Below are positions 16,637-18,703 of a DNA stretch of 18,703 bases, in pieces. Every line of letters starts with the position of its first letter. Position 1 is the first letter of the stretch. Both the position numbers and the translations under genes were made by a program. Under the pieces are notes generated by a model that worked only from the letters and a program-made list of their open reading frames with translations, was not told the DNA's origin and did not search any database. The stretch spans positions 1-18,703 of the forward strand of contig JAKISY010000093.1 of NCBI GenBank assembly GCA_021648365.1. Direction: 5' to 3'. Origin of the DNA: Verrucomicrobiales bacterium (GTDB lineage: Bacteria; Verrucomicrobiota; Verrucomicrobiia; Verrucomicrobiales; DEV007).

Positions 16637-18703
16637 ATGAAAACACAAATGAAGATCAAAGGTCGCAAGGAGCAAAGACCGCAACAGCAGAAAAAGAAGG
16701 GAGTCGCCTTGTTGACCGTGCTGACGGTGATGTCACTGGCGACCATCTTGGTGCTGACTTTTTTCACCATGGCGCAGACCGAGCTGGAATCGGCGACCAG
16801 TTATGCGCAGGGCATGGAGGCAAAACATTTGTCCGAGACGGCAGTGAACATGGTGATCGGGCAGATCCGCAAGGCGACGACCAATTATGGTAGCGCAACG
16901 CGTGATTATGCGTGGGCTTCACAGCCTGGGGTGATACGGAACTATGACGTGGCTGGCACGATGAGCAATGGCTTTAAGCTTTATTCGGATGATAAGATGG
17001 TGGAGCAAGTGGAGGCTGCTTTGGCAGGTCAAGATGTTGCTGAACTTAGCGGCTGGAGTTCAAGCCCAGCCATTTTTGTCGATTTGAATGAACCGGTGAT
17101 ACGTGGGAATAATGTATATTACCCGATCGTGGATCCACGAGCTAGAAGTGTGCAACAGATTGAAGGGTTTGATTATAACACGGCAGCTGTTGGGCAGAGC
17201 CCACTGGCAGGTGCGATTAGGCGAGCAGATGGACAAGCCGAGGCTTTGCCAATGCCAGTGAAGTGGCTCTATCAACTAGAAGACGGTTCGATGGGCTATC
17301 TGGATAATAGCAATCGTTTTGTAGCAATAGGGGGGGCTAATCCTACTGAGCAAAATCCCATTGTCGGTCGTGTGGCTTTCTGGACGGATGATGAAACCAC
17401 TAAGCTGAATGTCAATACAGCAGCGGGTGGTATGGTGTGGGACACGCCGCGTACTGGTGGAGACATCGACCGTAATTTTGGTCGCTATCAGCCAGCGCAA
17501 AAAGAGTGGCAGCGTTACCCTGCTCATCCTGCGACGACATCGCTGTCTCCCGTGTTTTTTCCTAACAAACCTGATATTGTGTTCAATCGTACCGCGATGG
17601 ACATGCTGTATGAACTGACGCCACGTGTGGTGGGTGGCGGGTCACGGGCAGGATCGGTGAAAGCAACAGAACCGAATGGCTTGGTGCCTGATAAAGATCG
17701 CCTTTATGCGTCGTTAGATGAGTTCATCATGCGCCCAGATCGCACGGAGAACCGATTTCCAGCAGAGTTTATGCAGGGTGGCGATGCGGCAGAACTGTTA
17801 GCGAGGTCTAGTTTTTTCCTGACGGCAACCAGTCGAGCTCCAGAGGTGACGCTCTTTAATACGCCGAGGGTTGCAATTTGGCCGACTTATAATAAGAGGA
17901 GTCAAGCAGACGAGCAATATACCACTCCTTTTGATAATTTGATTCGCTTCACTGCGGAGCTGGGGAATAATCCAGGAGGAGGCTATGTGAATAAATTCCA
18001 ATATTATTTTCAGCGTGAAAATGCGGATAGCACGACGGTTGATTATAATAATATTAGGCGTAACCGCGACTTGTATGCCTATCTAGATACTTTGATGGAA
18101 ACCAATATACCAGGTTTTGGTGGAAATTTTGCAGCGAAGTATGGGGATCAAAATCAAAATCAACTATTGACGGAGATTTTTGATTACATTCGCTCGACCA
18201 ACCTTTTTGATGATACGATTTACCCTAATTACTTGGACGCATTTACTGCGGCTAATGGTCAAAATCATTTAACTTATACCAATTATCGTCTGAATGACGG
18301 AAATAGTCGAGGTTTGCACATGGGGCATGGACAGGTTACGCCGATAAAGATTAATTATCAGGGAGTCAATACGCAGGGATTTGGACGATTTAATACGATT
18401 GTAGAAGTGGGAGTGCTTTTGATTTGTAATGCAGACGGGACTCCTCAGCCGAGTGCAGCTGCAGGTGGACAGAACCTTCCCACCAATGATCGACATTTTG
18501 TCACAAAAACTGGTGGAGGTGGGGATATTGGAGTTCCGTATCCTGAAATGGCAAGACGCGCTTATAGTAACTTTCCTGAGCAACTTGCTGTTTTTCAACA
18601 GACCCCACCGATGAATGGGACTTGGCCAGTGTGGATGAGCACTTTGTTTGCTACTGACCCGATAGCAGGCGCTGCAGCTGCAGATGACACTAATTGGAAC
18701 AGG
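16637..18703 (+). CDS. Verru_Chthon cassette protein A (partial, C-terminus off window)
   Basis: The frame from ATG 16637 stays open for 689 codons to the edge. The N-terminus has a basic leader (GRKEQRPQQQKKKG) and then one hydrophobic helix, VALLTVLTVMSLATILVLTF, followed by a long amphipathic helix (QTELESATSYAQGMEAKHLS). This is a prepilin-like, GspK/PilX-like arrangement: possible processing after G22, and no Glu at position +5. The remainder (WTDDETTKLNVNTA, RPDRTENRFPAEF, FDYIRSTNLFDDT, LFATDPIAG) matches what I recall of Verru_Chthon cassette protein A (TIGR02600 type), a large protein found with cassette proteins B, C and D in Verrucomicrobiota. The family has no proven function; a role in a pseudopilus or secretion-like structure is inferred from the prepilin-type N-termini. 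Genes B-D would be expected just beyond the edge. Confidence 0.88.
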   Translation, partial: MKTQMKIKGRKEQRPQQQKKKGVALLTVLTVMSLATILVLTFFTMAQTELESATSYAQGMEAKHLSETAVNMVIGQIRKATTNYGSATRDYAWASQPGVIRNYDVAGTMSNGFKLYSDDKMVEQVEAALAGQDVAELSGWSSSPAIFVDLNEPVIRGNNVYYPIVDPRARSVQQIEGFDYNTAAVGQSPLAGAIRRADGQAEALPMPVKWLYQLEDGSMGYLDNSNRFVAIGGANPTEQNPIVGRVAFWTDDETTKLNVNTAAGGMVWDTPRTGGDIDRNFGRYQPAQKEWQRYPAHPATTSLSPVFFPNKPDIVFNRTAMDMLYELTPRVVGGGSRAGSVKATEPNGLVPDKDRLYASLDEFIMRPDRTENRFPAEFMQGGDAAELLARSSFFLTATSRAPEVTLFNTPRVAIWPTYNKRSQADEQYTTPFDNLIRFTAELGNNPGGGYVNKFQYYFQRENADSTTVDYNNIRRNRDLYAYLDTLMETNIPGFGGNFAAKYGDQNQNQLLTEIFDYIRSTNLFDDTIYPNYLDAFTAANGQNHLTYTNYRLNDGNSRGLHMGHGQVTPIKINYQGVNTQGFGRFNTIVEVGVLLICNADGTPQPSAAAGGQNLPTNDRHFVTKTGGGGDIGVPYPEMARRAYSNFPEQLAVFQQTPPMNGTWPVWMSTLFATDPIAGAAAADDTNWNR

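Noticed and set aside
17060..18598. Several short antisense and sense open frames in the right end
   Set aside because: All overlap the continuous 689-codon frame of cassette protein A and have no recognisable features.

Overview
The window looks like chromosomal DNA of a marine-type or mucosal-type member of the Verrucomicrobiota (Verrucomicrobiaceae, Rubritalea or Akkermansiaceae-like). The main clue is the last gene, which I recognise as a Verru_Chthon cassette protein A, a family known almost only from that phylum. Supporting clues are the ExbB/ExbD/ExbD/von Willebrand factor A (vWA) cluster with TPR proteins, an SLA1-like lipoprotein and a tandem-cadherin exoprotein. The + strand looks G-rich throughout, even where the gene lies on the - strand (uvrA), which suggests that + is the leading strand. 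No tRNA, rRNA, CRISPR array, transposase or phage gene was found.

Layout. 1-1421 (-): 5' part of a secreted, histidine-rich protein carrying a PKD-like domain and tandem cadherin-like repeats; it runs off the left edge. 1422-1683: divergent promoter region. 1684-8275 (+): a tightly packed six-gene operon with overlapping stop/start codons. It encodes a large periplasmic TPR protein, a second periplasmic Sm/SH3-like plus helical-repeat protein, an ExbB/TolQ-type channel protein, two different ExbD/TolR proteins, and a membrane-anchored vWA protein in the place where TonB or TolA would be expected. A weak terminator and a promoter candidate precede a lipoprotein gene (8377-8952). 9036-11906 (+): a housekeeping run of prephenate dehydrogenase (tyrA, TTG start), class II EPSP synthase (aroA) and cytidylate kinase (cmk). 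11927-14809 (-): uvrA, convergent with cmk. 14831-15301 (+): a receiver-like protein, starting only 21 bases from uvrA, whose phosphorylation pocket is replaced by His-His-Cys. 15302-15648 and 16234-16636 are non-coding and rich in palindromes; between them is an SLA1-like, coiled-coil lipoprotein. 16637 to the right edge (+): Verru_Chthon cassette protein A, a pilin-like/GspK-like envelope protein, behind a terminator and a regulatory-looking segment.

How the parts may work together. The 1684-8275 operon reads as a complete proton-motive-force-driven envelope motor. ExbB plus two ExbDs would form the stator; the vWA protein keeps a TonB/TolA-like Ser-x3-His pair in its single membrane helix and could be the moving arm that carries a metal-binding adhesion domain into the periplasm; the two TPR proteins could be its periplasmic partners. 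This is inferred from gene order and motifs, and it is the best candidate here for a poorly described system. The cassette protein A gene at the right end is the second, representing a lineage-restricted pseudopilin-like system.
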